Translations under genes and position numbers: made by a program | NCBI RefSeq assembly: GCF_000340215.1 | Contig: NW_006921532.1 | Span: 5,807,094 to 5,871,093, forward strand | Direction of reading: 5' to 3' | Source: Pseudocercospora fijiensis CIRAD86 | Taxonomy: Eukaryota > Ascomycota > Dothideomycetes > Mycosphaerellales > Mycosphaerellaceae | DNA length: 64,000 nucleotides | Notes under the pieces: generated by a model | Database searches by the model: none | What the model saw: the letters and a program-made list of their open reading frames with translations, nothing else | Told to the model about the DNA's origin: nothing | Shown here: one piece after another, positions 1-12,180 of the stretch | Layout of the letters: each line of letters starts with the position of its first letter | Position numbering within the stretch: position 1 is the stretch's first letter

Positions 1-627
1 ATCTAATACGGAATCACCTAACAGCAATGCTACTATAGAATAGCTATACTAAGACTGCGATTAATTCCTAAACCTACTCGCTAGGAGAGTTACCTTTCGG
101 CAAAGCCTATCGGAGACTAAGAAGGACTAAACAAATAACACCTATTAAGGGACCTCGACCAATTCTAAGCGGTTCTGTCGGTAGCAAGTCGTAGAACTAG
201 TAAGGAATAGTATTAATCGTAGTAGAGAGCTACTTCTACTTGCGATAAAGAGGTATCGATACTATTAATATCGACGCCGAAGCGAATACGCAGACAGCTA
301 GTATATTAACAGGGGTAGAGGTGTTTACTATCGCTAGTTACGCGTAAGGCGGATACCGGTATATAGTATAGTTAATATAAAGAAGAAGAAGAAGAAGAAG
401 TTAAAGTTAGAAAGCGAAGGTCTATCTACGTAGGTAAGGTTAAGCTACGTAGTCGATAATAGGTAGCAATAACGGCTATATATTACCTTACTAACTAACC
501 CGCTCCTTTACGGCAAGAGCGACATTATTCACTAGACGCTAGCATATAATAGATTGTGCCTAAGGCCGCTCCGTCGTCCTAAGTAGCGTAATAGGCCCTA
601 GGTCGAGTATAGTATATAGTAGTAGAA

Positions 628-744
628 ACAAGCTACGATAGCTATAAGATAGCAAACTCTAATTAGCACTATCTCTTCGGATACACTAGCAGGCACAAGC
701 TACGATAGCTATAAGATAGCAAATTCTAATTAGCACTATCTCTT
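628..744. repeat. Two 50-bp direct repeats, 67-bp period
   Basis: The 50-bp segment at 628-677, beginning acaagctacgatagc, recurs at 695-744 with only isolated transition differences. The spacer is 17 bp. It lies beyond the stop of the DUF6589-like gene and may belong to the 3' end of that element. A second short duplication (about 21 bp, ctatctttctacgacc...) occurs at 823 and 872. No function is evident. Confidence 0.8.
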
Positions 745-1062
745 TAGATGTATCTTATCCTACTATAGGTTATCTAGCGGCCTAGCCGAAGCCGCGATCT
801 TATCTAGGAACCTATATAAGAACTATCTTTCTACGACCTTCCTTCCTAGAGCTATTACTAACCTACTAGAGCTATCTTTCTACGACCTTCCTAGAGCTAG
901 CTAGCTAGAAGGACGCCTATCTAGTTAACTTTATCGAGAAGCTACTTGCTATCTAGGGCTAGCTAGTACGAGATACGTCGATTAAGCGCGTTTCTAGCAA
1001 TTAGCGCTAGCAAAAGTAATTAATACGATAACGACGGAGACTAGAAGTAGAGAAACATTATC

Positions 1063-3087
1063 TCAATCTACTAATCTATACTCGCTGTCTATTGTTCTAA
1101 CGTCGTCCTTCTAGTATAGTATTCGATACGAATTTTCTAATTATATCCTCTACAAACCCTATTCTATTACTAACGCCGCAGCAAGAGCTTCGTCTTTATC
1201 TAAGTCTAGATCCTAGAAGTCGGTATAATCGAAATAGCTAGTAGTAGCGGCGGTCTCTTAGATAGCGCTATAGATAATTATTAGGTCGTTCTCGTTATCG
1301 CTAGGTGCTATATCGCGAACTAGGTTACGCGCGGCGTTATTAGACTAAAGGATATCTGAATTCGCGAGTGCTGCGTTGTATAGCATAGCGCTAGCTATAG
1401 TAAAGAAGCCGAGATTGCTACTATTAATATTACCGTTATTACTACTACTACTGCTACTACTATTGCTATTACTATCTCCGCCTAAGGCCTAGACATATCC
1501 TGCTAGAGGTAGAGCATCGCCTAGCTAAGCAAAGCTATTAGCATCTATGTATAGCTCGTCTGCCCGGTTAATAGCGCTAGTACTAAGTAGCCCGTAATCT
1601 CCGCTATACCTACGAGCATCTACGCTATCGATACTATCTATACTATTACTAGCTGCCTCGCTTGTGCTAAGTATTACGCACAGCGAGCGCGTACGGTGTG
1701 CTTCGTTTAGAGCCTTAATTGCTAGTACTAGTTTCTAGATCCCTATCTACTAGATATTATCTAAGAGGGTACGGTTGTCCTTATCGATATTATTACTAAC
1801 CGGCTGTCGCTCCGTAAGCCTATCTCGGAATAGCTTGTCTGCTATACTTATTACATTAGTTACGGCGTTCTTGTTAGTATAGTAATTAGTGTCTTCTACG
1901 CTAATCGCGGACGTAAACATCTTCTTTAGGGCACGAGTAGCGCGTCGGTTTCTAGCCTTCTTGCGAGCGATAGCGGCTATATTATAGGTCGAGTTACTAA
2001 AGTGGTTTAGGTCTAGCGTAAGGTCGTTGTTAATAAGCTCAATTTCCTTATCTATAGCGATGCCCTTGCCTCTCTTGCTAGATAGATTAACGACAGATAT
2101 AGCTATTAACGAGTACCCTAACATATAATCCTATTATAGCAACTATCGGAATTCTAGCATATGCTTAGCGTAATTGGTCTAGTTAGTACTAAGGAATAGA
2201 ACGATTAGGTAGTCGACTATCCGCTTAAGATAACCGACGTCTATCTTCCGAATAGCGGTACGTATAGTTATTAGTTCCTCGATCTGCATTAGCAAGCGGT
2301 ATATCGTAGTATAGTCGGCATCTTGTATAAGCACCTTATCCTTATTAGTATACTTGTTCTACTATGCCTCCTTAGTAAACGCCTTCTTCTAGATATTCTT
2401 AACTAACCGAAAATACTAATCTAGATCTAGATTCGAAATAGCAGTCTTTAATACCTCGATACGGCTCTTTGATTTATTAGTATAGTCTAGCAAACCCTCT
2501 AAGTCTAGCTCGTGCTAGAATAAGGCAACAATGCGGCTGCGGAACATACGATATAGCAGGTTTAAGATAAGGAAGTACTTCGGGTTGTCTTTACTAATAC
2601 CTTTTATTATATAGAACAAAGCATCGTCGACTAGACAATAAGCAAGCCGCGCTTCTTCGGAGTTCTTATCGAAATAGGTCTTAACAATGCCGAATGCCTT
2701 ATTTATACAGATATGCAACTAACTAGGCACAATAACGCCCTAGTCGTATCGATCGTACGGACGCTCTAACTTAATACCCTCTAATTAACAACTGTTAAAG
2801 CGAGCGTATATTATCTAGTCTCTAACGATTAGATATAGACGACTCTTCCTATCTCGAATAGGATCTGGATTGCCGAAGTCCTTATCCTTATTAAGCTATA
2901 TATTGTTAAGGAAGATGTCCTTTAGTACCTCCTTAGATCCGGCAATTAATACCTCGTTATTTATCGATAGCTTTATTAGCACTAGATCGTTAGCATCTTC
3001 CGGATCTATTATATCTATCTCTAGCTATACAAAGCGCTTAATGTTAGTGCCTTGCTAGACGTACTAAGTACTAAGCCTAATAGCTGT
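1063..3087 (-). pseudogene. DUF6589-like gene, 3' part (split by LTR element)
   Basis: This is the C-terminal half of a large minus-strand frame whose 5' part is at 15,411-16,938. The frame is continuous from the LTR insertion point down to a TGA at 1,065-1,063, interrupted only by TAG/TAA codons of RIP type. Recognisable blocks are an RDQ-II-AR segment, then YDRYD followed by LHICINKAFGIVKTYFD (about 2,770-2,670), then DNPKYFLILNLLYRMF. Their order and spacing resemble the fungal DUF6589 family (GDQxT...YDRxxW...GLFHxxMN). The last 300 or so codons are low-complexity (Ser/Asn/Asp/Ala). The family assignment is from memory of that motif order and is tentative. The gene is certainly dead in this copy. 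Positions 3,084-3,087 (ctgt) are the target-site duplication of the LTR element. Confidence 0.6.
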
Positions 3088-3367
3088 TATTAGCTAGTAA
3101 CCGGCCCTATATACCTAGGCTAAGTTTTGAGCCTATATAAGAGGCCTCCTTCTGCATTATAGATAGAGTACTAACCTCGTATAGCACATTGTTTATATTA
3201 TACTTCTATAATGCCTATGTTATAGGGCTCTAGTTATTAGCCTAAGCAACCGTCTTGTTATCCTATTATACTAAACATAGCTACCTATATTGCTATAGGT
3301 TATATTACCCTCGGTAGCCTATACTATTACTACTAGTAGTAGTAGTAGTATTGGTTTCCGTCCTTTA
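3088..3367 (+). repeat. 5' LTR (280 bp)
   Basis: It starts TATTAGCTAGTAACC and ends CCGTCCTTTA. The terminal TG...CA expected for an LTR has become TA...TA, as RIP would produce. It is collinear with 15,131-15,410 with no indels. All 11 differences between the two copies are transitions that exchange TG for TA or CA for TA. Confidence 0.95.
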
Positions 3368-4015
3368 TTAGAGCCGAAGGTAGGGCTATCTCTTTATATC
3401 TAATAGGTTCGGGTATGTTAAAGGTAGTCTCTAGGCACGAATAGCTATAACTAGAGCGAGGGCACGATAAGAGCCTACGATATAGACGATATAGAAGTAT
3501 CTCGAGGGGCTATTACGATAAGCGAAGAAACCTCTTAATAAGGGCATCTCTTTAACCCCGAAAAGCTGCAAACCCTTAAGACTATTATAGCTTAGGGCCT
3601 AGTCTATAGCTATAGCTAGCTTCTAAGGACTCGGCTCCGGGTCGAAGACCTATTTAGTACCGCTTGCTCGAGATAAGCCCCGCCTAAGGAGGAGATAGAC
3701 TAATTACCTATCGGCCTTGCTTAGTTTGCTAAGACTATTAATTTGATAGCAAATACGGATTGCAGGTCGGATAGCCGGGGAGTCCCCTATTAAGCGGGTA
3801 GGGCGTTCCTAGATTCGCAGCCTCGCTTAGATAGTGCTTAGCCTTCTACTAGAAAAAGAAGGCTACCGCCCCCCCGCCTAGCTAAAGGAGATACAAGCTA
3901 GTTTCTAGGATCTAGGTATAAACAGAGATTGTAGTCTCTCCCTCCGAGCGGCTTTTGTCTAAAATCTACTAAACTCAGCTCCTAGAGGTAGTTAGGCGAC
4001 CCCTAGGAGGCTAAA

Positions 4016-4046
4016 TCCTAATGCTACCCCGGGGGTAATACTAGGA
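4016..4046. repeat. GC-core palindrome, copy 1
   Basis: A 31-nt imperfect inverted repeat centred on ACCCCGGGGGT, upstream of the gag frame. Arms are TCCTAATGCTACCCC and GGGGTAATACTAGGA. Twelve of 15 arm positions pair. A ctaggag heptamer occurs at 4,003-4,009 and again at 4,041-4,047. Confidence 0.75.
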
Positions 4047-4199
4047 GAAACAGCCTAATATACTATTCTCCCGCGTAGCAATATTATAACAAAACCAAAC
4101 AAACTAAAGACACTAAAAACACATTTATATAGTATTTCATTTTAATACAGCATTTCATTTTAACTATTTTATAACAATCGAATAAGCTTTAGTTCTAGC

Positions 4200-6870
4200 G
4201 AAAACGAGCGTTAAGAATTAGCGGAATCCTCTAAATCTAAAACTGCCCCTAATCCTATTAACGAAGAAATCAGGCGGCGACTAGTTAATATAAGTAAGCC
4301 TCCTACGCCCTCTACGCTAGAGGCGCTCTACAATGTTATTATAAAGATAATAGAGAAGCAAACTAAACTTCTCTGTTAAAACAAGCGTCGCCCGCTAGAA
4401 CTAGGGAGCACTATAAACCCCTTATTCGAAGGGTAGAACGCTATAGTATATATTAAGCGCTTTAAGGAAGGCTTAGTTAATTACGAGCTCGATAGAGAAT
4501 CCGACTAGTATAAGATTCGGTCCTTTACGAGGACTACCTCCTCTAAGCTTTACCGAACCCTTAAAACCCTAGTTAGCTACCTAGAAAAGGACGACAAGTC
4601 TAATTCTAACTAGGAGACCTTTAAGATAGCCTTTATAAGGGAATATCGGGAGCGCGATAGCTATCGCATTAAAGGCAGTCGTACGTAGCTCGAGTCCCTC
4701 TACTTAGTAAGGCGTACTAAGGATAACGACCTAAAGGGGTATATCCGCGAGTTTGTCGAGTTAGCGGACGGCATCGAATAGAGTAACCTCGAAAACTCTT
4801 AGAGAACGAGGCTACTCCTCTAGGGATTGCTATAGCCTATAGCTTAGCGTATCTTCCGTCGCTATAAGCTTAGCGAGTCCGATCCTAAGAGTTTTAGGAA
4901 ATACAAAGAGGTCCTAGTATATATTAAGGCCGACATTAATAGCACCGCCGATGCGAGGAAGTTTATCTATAGCGAAGATAGGAATAACCTAGCGCAGGTT
5001 AGGAAAGACGCTATAGGAAGTAAGGGACCTAAGTTCCTTCCTAAATCGCAAAGTAGTCCTAAGACCGTAACTCCTACTATTACTAAATACTCTTAGGACG
5101 TCGCGGACTTAGCTAAATCCCTAGCCTAGCTAAACCTAAATGCGAAAGCATTGCAGCGAGTTAGGGAGGTTATTAATGCTACTATACTAGGCGATATACT
5201 ACTAGTCTACTAGGTTTTAGATCCTAACTACCCTAAAGCCCCTTTAGTAGATATCTACGCTATACGGAAGATCTATTCTAACTTAGATAGCAAGTACTAG
5301 ATATGTAGCGGGTTTAAATATATCTAATCGTCCTACCCTATCTAGAAAGAGCTTCTTAAAAGGAAGCTTATTATACAAGTAAATAGCCGATTCTACTATA
5401 TAGATACCGGCGATAAGATTGATTTCGAGTAGAATCGGAGAGCCCCGAAGCTGCCTTAGCTAAAGACCCTTCTAGAAAAGAAGTATAGCGGCAAGATCGA
5501 GTTTAAAGACACTAGGAACAGTACCCTCGCCGCTATTACTAAACGAGAAACTTAGAAGGTTAGGGCAAAACAGGTTAAGGAGCGGAGTAGTAATAGTACT
5601 ACTAAGCCTGTTAAGGTTAACTTTGTTTCTTAGGATCCGGACGCAGTTACTAATGTTTACGCGGTTACTAAGAATAGTATAGATGTCTACGCTGCTATAC
5701 GGTCTTAGACCTAGTCCTAAAACAAGGGCAAGAGCCCTTAGAATCCTATACGCCCTAGTGCAGCGGCCCCTACTAGGGTACTAAAGAACAAGGCGGCCGA
5801 CAAGGCTAAACAACAACGAGAATTAACCGCTAAAACTAAGACTCTCTAGACAGCTATAGACCGCGCTACCCGATCTAGCACCGTACCTAGCACCCTACCT
5901 ATAGAAAGCCTAGTCGTCCTAGAGACTCTAGAGGTCGATATAGAGGATATTGCTACCGACATTAGTAGTACCCTAGGTCTAGCTAACCTACCGGCCTATA
6001 AGCGAAAGTTATCCGATCTAAAGAGCTTTCGCTTCGATAGGTATATAAAAAAGTATAGTACTAGCCTAGCTAACTCCTTAGACATAAAGGCAAACGCTCT
6101 CTTCTAGGCTTTATAGTTCCTAGACCTCAAGTCTAATGTGTCTATAGGAGAGCTACTAGTATACGGTTTGCCTACCAACCTGTTCTAGAGCCGAATCCCT
6201 AACGATACTACCTTTATAAAAGACCTCGCTACCCTTCGAAGGAAATAGGGACGAGAAGATTATATCGACGTCTCTTCTCTATAGTTCCTTCCTAAATTTT
6301 TAGGTGCCTAAGAGTTAGCAGAAGGCGAATTAGTAACCTACGAGAGCTAGGAGACTATCGATAATGCTAACGAAGAGGGGGTTAAGGAGATAGGCCGAGA
6401 GGATAGTAATAATACCGACCCTACTCTAGTTTTAGTTTCTATTAAGGCTGTCCGATTTACTAGCTAATAAATCGGTCGAGTAGGACCTCCTCGACCTAAA
6501 GAACTTTACTCTATCCCTAATAATATAGACCTTTCCGTAGTTACCCGTTCCTTCGCCGTCGTCCCCGCTATCTATATTTAGGTTACTATCGGGAGCTATA
6601 GTTAATAGATGCTAGTAATGCTTAATAATAGTTTAGAGTTACTTATTATAAGTAAGCGCTAGGCCAAACAGCTTAGACTGCTAATAAATAGAGACATTTC
6701 CCTTAGTATATAGGGAGTGAATAGGGAGGTTACGCTAGTAGGTGCCTACTATAATATTATAGTAGACGCTTTCGGTATATGCTTTTCCTTTACCTTCTAG
6801 ATTACCGCCGACCTAAACACGCTAATTATTCTAGGTCGGCTATAGTCTCGTATAACTCGTAGTGTCTAGC
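4200..6870 (+). pseudogene. gag plus aspartic protease region of the LTR element
   Basis: One frame (codon starts divisible by 3) runs from about 4,200 to 6,860, broken only by RIP-type TAG/TAA. The Gag part contains a charged helical segment (FIREYRERDSYRIKGSR, about 4,630-4,680) followed by LESLYLVRRTKDNDLKGYI. A short Cys-containing motif (SKY-ICSGFKYI-SSYPI, about 5,290-5,340) looks like a RIP-damaged zinc knuckle. The protease part has NNSLELLIISKR (about 6,624) in place of the usual D-S/T-G-S context, and LNTLIILGRL (about 6,815), matching the conserved ILGR block of retroviral-type proteases. No intact start codon can be assigned. Confidence 0.75.
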
Positions 6871-7271
6871 GCAACTGCGACGATAGCTCCTAGGAGGGAA
6901 CTATCGCTAACTAGAAGGGCAACCGAGTCGTGTTTACTAGTTATATCGGCAATACTAGCTACAAGTCCTATAAGGATATCCTTGCTGCTTCTAGACGGTC
7001 TTCGGGAAACGCTACGGCGCGGTTATAAGACCGGCAATCTGCGCTATAAGTTAGTATAGCTTAAATAGGTCATTTCTAGAAGTGCGCCGCTCCGTACGTT
7101 AAGGCAAGTTTCTAGGTTCTATACTAAGAAGACGAGTGCTCGAAGCGATAGCGAGTATAATATAACGACTACCTACGCCTACTATACAAGTTAAGGTAAT
7201 AATGCTATCTTATACGTCGCCGGAGGCATCGCTACCGGACGCGGGTCTACCCGAACTAACTAATTAGAGCG

Positions 7272-7311
7272 CGAATCTAATGCTACCCTAGGGGTGTTAT
7301 TACGAATCTAA
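7272..7311. repeat. GC-core palindrome copy 2 with 9-bp direct flanking repeats
   Basis: The sequence CGAATCTAA at 7,272-7,280 is repeated exactly at 7,303-7,311. Between them are 22 nt containing the palindrome (arms TAATGCTACCC and GGGTGTTATTA, counting the last bases of the first repeat). Upstream coding is in frame 1 and downstream coding in frame 2. Removing one 9-bp repeat plus the 22-nt core (31 nt) joins the two frames seamlessly. This looks like a small insertion with a 9-bp target duplication. Confidence 0.75.
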
Positions 7312-10300
7312 CGTTTTTGCCGGCGTTATAAATTAGGACTACTAGCTGCATACCTATCGACTTAAGGAGACTTCTAAGGAAGTTTACGCGCTGTTTTGTT
7401 ACGCTAATCTCTAAGCCTAGCGATAACGAGAGCGGGCTCGGGTTCGACAATCGATTAGTATATATACCCTATATAAGAGGGTAGCTAATAAGATTAAGCC
7501 CGTTAAAGGCAGCGTGTATATTACCGATAGGTCTAATCCTAGCGGTAATCCTAACTAGCGACAAAAGTGTCTTAATTAGGAAGCGACATTGCTACCTAGG
7601 GATAGTCCGTATAACTAGAAATACATTACTAAAAAGTTCTCTACTATTCCTAGGGGTTTAAGGCTAACACCGGAAAGGCTTGCAAAGATCAAACCTAGTA
7701 TAGAGCTTTCGGATCTTAAGCTTAACCTACTATATAAGCTTCTATACAATCGCGAAGCCGTATTAGTATATAACTTCACTTACCTAGGCAGAATTAACCC
7801 GGAGGTTGCCCCTCCGTAGAAGATCCGAACGATTAAATATAAGCCTTAGGCCTACCTAGGTTTTAAGCTAAACCTAAGCCTATAGGGTATAGTTAAGGAC
7901 ATAATACGGCAGCGCGTAAAGGCTAGTACACTTAAGCCTTCCTATGCCTCGTATCGTAATCTATACTTCCTAGTTTAAAAGAAAACAGCTCCTAGGGAAC
8001 TAAAGAAGTACCGTCTAATTAACGCTATATAAAAGTTTAACGCGGTTACGATTAGAGATGCTAACCTCCCTCCGGAGACTAATAGGTTCTCGGAAGCCTT
8101 TACTAACTGTGTTATAGCCTTACTAGTTAACGTTTTCTCGGGCTACGACTAGATTCCTCTTTACCCTAATAGCCGCGACCTAACTAGTTTCGAGACACCT
8201 CTTAGGCTATATAGACAAACTATCCTTCCCTAAGGGGCAACCAACTTAGTAGCCTAGTTCGTTCGCATTATAAACTAAGTCCTCGCGGCCTATATCTCCT
8301 ATATAGCGATGCCTTTCCTCGACGATATTAGTGTTAAAGGCCCTAAAACTAGATACGACAATAAAGAAGTAGAGCCTAGCATCCGTAGATTCTTTCTCGA
8401 ATACATCTAGAACCTCGATAGCGTCCTCTACGACCTAGAGCGAGCTAATCTAACGGTATATAGGAAGAAGCTTTAGCTCCTATACAAACGAATAAACATT
8501 GTCGGGTTTATAACCGATAAAAACGGCCGCTATCCTAATAATATACGGGTCCTAAAGATAGTGTCCTAGCTAGATCCTACCTATTAGAAGGATATCCGAA
8601 CCTAGCTTAGAGTAGTGTCCTACTTCCGTATCTAGGTCGAAAACTTTGTATTAGTATATAAGCCCTTATACGCCTTGCTTAAGAAGGATGCTAAGTTCGA
8701 ATAGACCCCCGTTTACTAAGCGGCTAAGGATACGGTAACTAAGGCACTCGTTAGCGCACCTACACTTATATCTATTAACTACTTAGAGGGTGCGGGTTTA
8801 ATTATTATTACTATCGACTCTAGCGGAGAAGGCTATAGCGAGATACTAATATAGTATAACTATAAGGAGCTATCTTTACGTTACCCTATCCGATACGACT
8901 TAGGGCTATAGAAACCGATCGAGGCCTAGTACGATACTAGCAAGCGGGAATGCCTTAAAGTCTATAAGGCTCTAAAGAAGTTCCGACTATAGCTCTTTAG
9001 TATATTCTTTCGTCTAGAAATCGATGCTTAGACGCTAGTCTATTAGCTTAACTATATAGCCTCCGACCTACTGAACTCTACGATAGCTCGGTAGGTTACC
9101 TAGATCTATTTATTTAACTTCGACGTCTTCTACGTTCCTAGTAAGAAGCATACTAGACCGGATAGCCTTTCTAGAAGGCCCGCTATAGAAGAGGACATCG
9201 CCGAGATAATAGAAGAAGAGGATATCGATACGGTAATTAACCGCACTTTCTTCGCTACCTTCTATATTAATGCTATACTAGCGATTACTAGGCCTGCTAC
9301 TAGCAACTAACCTAGCGATTAACCTAGTAACTAGCCTAACGAGAACCCTACTACTAACAATAACGACTAGGCTAAAGCTAAGGCAGATAAACTAGAGAGG
9401 GATAATATCCTTAATAGGGTCTACTCCGACGACTCCTATTACATCGCCTACTTCCTAACCTATACGAAGAAAGCGCCTAGCCTATTAAAGAGTTAATACC
9501 GTCGGATTATTCGCTATTCTCGACGATTCCTAGTTAAAGATCGAATCCTTTAGCGATAAGCGATAGTTAATATACCTCTCTAGCGTGTTATTAACGACCT
9601 AGTAGCCCGATAAGAGATCCTTCGTTCCGTTTACGATAAGCTCGGCTACCGGGCGGCGGAGGGCACTTTCGATATCCTTCGTCGGCGCTACTAGTAGGAC
9701 GGCGTATAGGCTAATATCTCCCGCTACTATAAGAGCTGTCCTAAGTGCAATTTTAGGAATAGCTACCGACGTCTAGGAGAGCTACGTATTCCTACTACCT
9801 AATTAGTCGGAGAGCGATAGTATAGCGATAAGGTCTATCTTAGTCGTAATAATAGCTTATATATTATTCGAGAGGGTCTTTCTCGATAGCCGGAGGCCTA
9901 TTATTTCTATAAGGGCTACGGCGCTATTAATGCTCGTAATATAGCTACCTTCCTATTTAAAGATCTATTTTGCCGCTAGGGAACACCTTACGAGATTATC
10001 TTAGACAACGCTACGAACAATATAGCTAAAGAGGTTTAAGTACTACTTGTTTCGTATAGGGCGAAGAACGTTCGTATCTCCCCGTACTATCCCTAGTCGA
10101 ATGCTATTATTAAGCGTAGCTATCGATCTTTAATTAATGCCCTGTCTAAGATAACTAATAGAGGGGACAGGTCGGTTCCTATCTCTATACGGGTCCTAGC
10201 CCTTCTCTAGGCGGATCGAACTACTATTGTCGACACTACTAGACTTACGCTAGTAGAGCTTATAATTAGGAGGGACGCCGTTCTTCCTATTAAGTTGTCC

Positions 10301-11029
10301 TATCGTACGTATAGCGTTTACGATTAGGGGTCTGTTCGCACTAGGGCAGATCTTCTTGCCCTATAGGCTAAGGCTCTTAAGGACATAACTACGACTTCTT
10401 AAGAGGGTCTTACTCGACAACGGCGCCTTCGTAAAGAGGCTAAGCAGTATTTTGATAACTATAATGCTATTAATTAGGAGCCTCTAAAGGTTAGCGATAT
10501 AGTTCTCCTATACCGGTCCGAGTTAGAGTATAGTTACTCCTATAAGCTAGCCTTTAAATAGAAAGGGCCTTATAGAGTATAGGAGGTCCTTTACGATAGT
10601 TCTACGTACCGACTTTAGGAGCTTAATAGTGCTACCTTAAAGCACTCGCACCCCCGGGCTAACCTAAAGAAGATCGTCGAATTAAGAGAGCCTACCCGCC
10701 CTCCCCTAACCGAGGAGGAAGTTAATGCCTCTATAGACCCTCTACCGACCTTAGATACCTATCGAGAGGAGGATCCTACCGCGATTATAGATCCTATTCT
10801 ACCTAACAACTATACGTATCCCTAGATACGTCTTAGTAAGCTATTAGGAATAACTTATAAACAAAGGGAGGGTTATATACGTATTAATTGCGCGTAGAGC
10901 ATTTCCGATATTAATTCCGATAGTAAACTAGACTTCTAGCTATCTAACTCTAACTCCGAGGAGGAACTCGACTAGTCTAGCGACGAAGACCGCCTAGAAT
11001 TATAGCTAGACGATCTCGAGACTAAATAA
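7311..11029 (+). pseudogene. Reverse transcriptase-RNase H-integrase region of the LTR element
   Basis: A single frame (codon starts leaving remainder 2) runs to TAA at 11,027-11,029. The RT has KKYRLINAI-KFNAVTIRDANLP (about 8,005-8,075), VNVFSGYD (about 8,130), an FETPL/ATNLVA-FVRIIN block and the catalytic-type block AMPFLDDISVKG (about 8,308-8,340), which retains the L-D-D form of Ty3/gypsy YLDD-type motifs. Downstream are VVSYFRI (connection), SINYLEGAGL and TIDSSGEGY (RNase H, about 8,775-8,835), VPSKKHTRPDSLSRRP (about 9,133-9,180), and the integrase HHCC-like and catalytic regions including YYKSCPKCNF (about 9,725-9,755) and GTPYEIILDNATNN (about 9,980-10,020). The final 330 bp are acidic. 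It is inactivated by many TAG/TAA codons. Confidence 0.9.
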
Positions 11030-11279
11030 TTGCTTGTCTTTCCCTACCTCTACTACGTTGCTTTTCCTTACGCTTATTAACCGTTCTCCGCGCTATTAAT
11101 ACAGTGCCGCCCTATAGCTTTAGTCCTTACTACTTGTTCCTACGGATATTAATGCTTATAGTTGTTGCCCTCTTTTGCTTTTACTTTGTCTATTGTGTTG
11201 CTCCTTTGCCTTCGATTAATGTTGCTATAACTTTATTCCTTTGCTTTTGTTTTTTCCCTAGATAGAACTATACGAGGCG

Positions 11280-11320
11280 CATTTTCCTAATAATACCCTA
11301 GGGGTAGTATTAGGAAAATG
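11280..11320. repeat. GC-core palindrome, copy 3 (longest)
   Basis: A 41-nt near-perfect inverted repeat centred at 11,300, starting CATTTTCCTAATAATACCC and ending GGGTAGTATTAGGAAAATG. Eighteen of 20 arm positions pair. It lies 250 bp after the pol stop codon. Confidence 0.88.
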
Positions 11321-11737
11321 GCCGAACCTAACCCTCTACCCTTCTAGGACTACTTCCCTCTAGATTCCTAGACTCTAGCAACTATCCTTAAGTAATAACA
11401 ACAATAAGATACTCTACTAGAGGATATTCCTACCCTAATTAGTACTAGTTACGTAGGATACTAAGAAAGGGAGGATCCCTCTCCCTTCCTAGCTCTTAGA
11501 TAGATATAGTAACCTAGGCCTATAGCCTCTAAGAATAGGGACCTTAGGCTATTAAGCTTAGCGTTTAGAAGAAGGAAGAAGGAAGAAGGTAAACGTATAG
11601 ACTACCTTTACGTACTTGCTAATGTAAAAGGTAATGCTACATCTATAACGGCAGTGCTATAGGCTAACGTACTAACGAATTAGCTGCGCTAGGCCTAGGC
11701 GACTTGCTCCTCGTTACCGAGCATCTCTAGAGAAAAG

Positions 11738-11764
11738 CTAATACTACCCCGGGGGTATTATTAG
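11738..11764. repeat. GC-core palindrome, copy 4
   Basis: A 27-nt inverted repeat with arms CTAATACTACCCC and GGGGTATTATTAG around a central G. Twelve of 13 positions pair. It sits about 420 bp before the third ORF. Confidence 0.85.
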
Positions 11765-12180
11765 TCCCGCTAGCTTTACTACTATAGATTTCTGCTAAGG
11801 ACTCGAACTAACTAGTTACATTTCGAGTACGCGAGAATCTACGATAGCTAAAGGTTAATAAAGGCGCGTAGTCGCTACTAGCAATTAGCTAGATCGATTA
11901 TTAAACTTTAGCCTGCCCTAATAATAAAGAAGTCTCGTATATAGCTTTACTTTTATATATAGCCGTTATCCGTTTGCTTTACTAGCGCGGAATATATAGA
12001 CTACGTTACCTTCGTACTATATTTAAAGCGAGCTTCCTAAGCTCCTTCTTCTACTCGATTACTAACTAACTCGCTACCGCCTAACTACCCCCCCCTTCTA
12101 TCTAAACCCTTTAATTATTATTGTCAAGCAACGAATACACTTACAAACTCGTTTCTAACCTACTTCCGCTTCGGTCGACT

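Larger units (their letters stand above)
11030..12180. other. Spacer between pol and ORF3 with two palindromes
   Basis: This pyrimidine-rich non-coding DNA inside the LTR element shows no long frame even when TAG and TAA are allowed. It contains palindrome copies 3 and 4 and a GAAGGAAGAAGGAAGAAGG purine tract at about 11,570. Whether it drives separate expression of the third ORF cannot be told from sequence. Confidence 0.7.

Noticed and set aside
6862..7059. Short ORF without stops inside the LTR element.
   Set aside because: It may only bridge the frame change after the protease. Not an independent gene.
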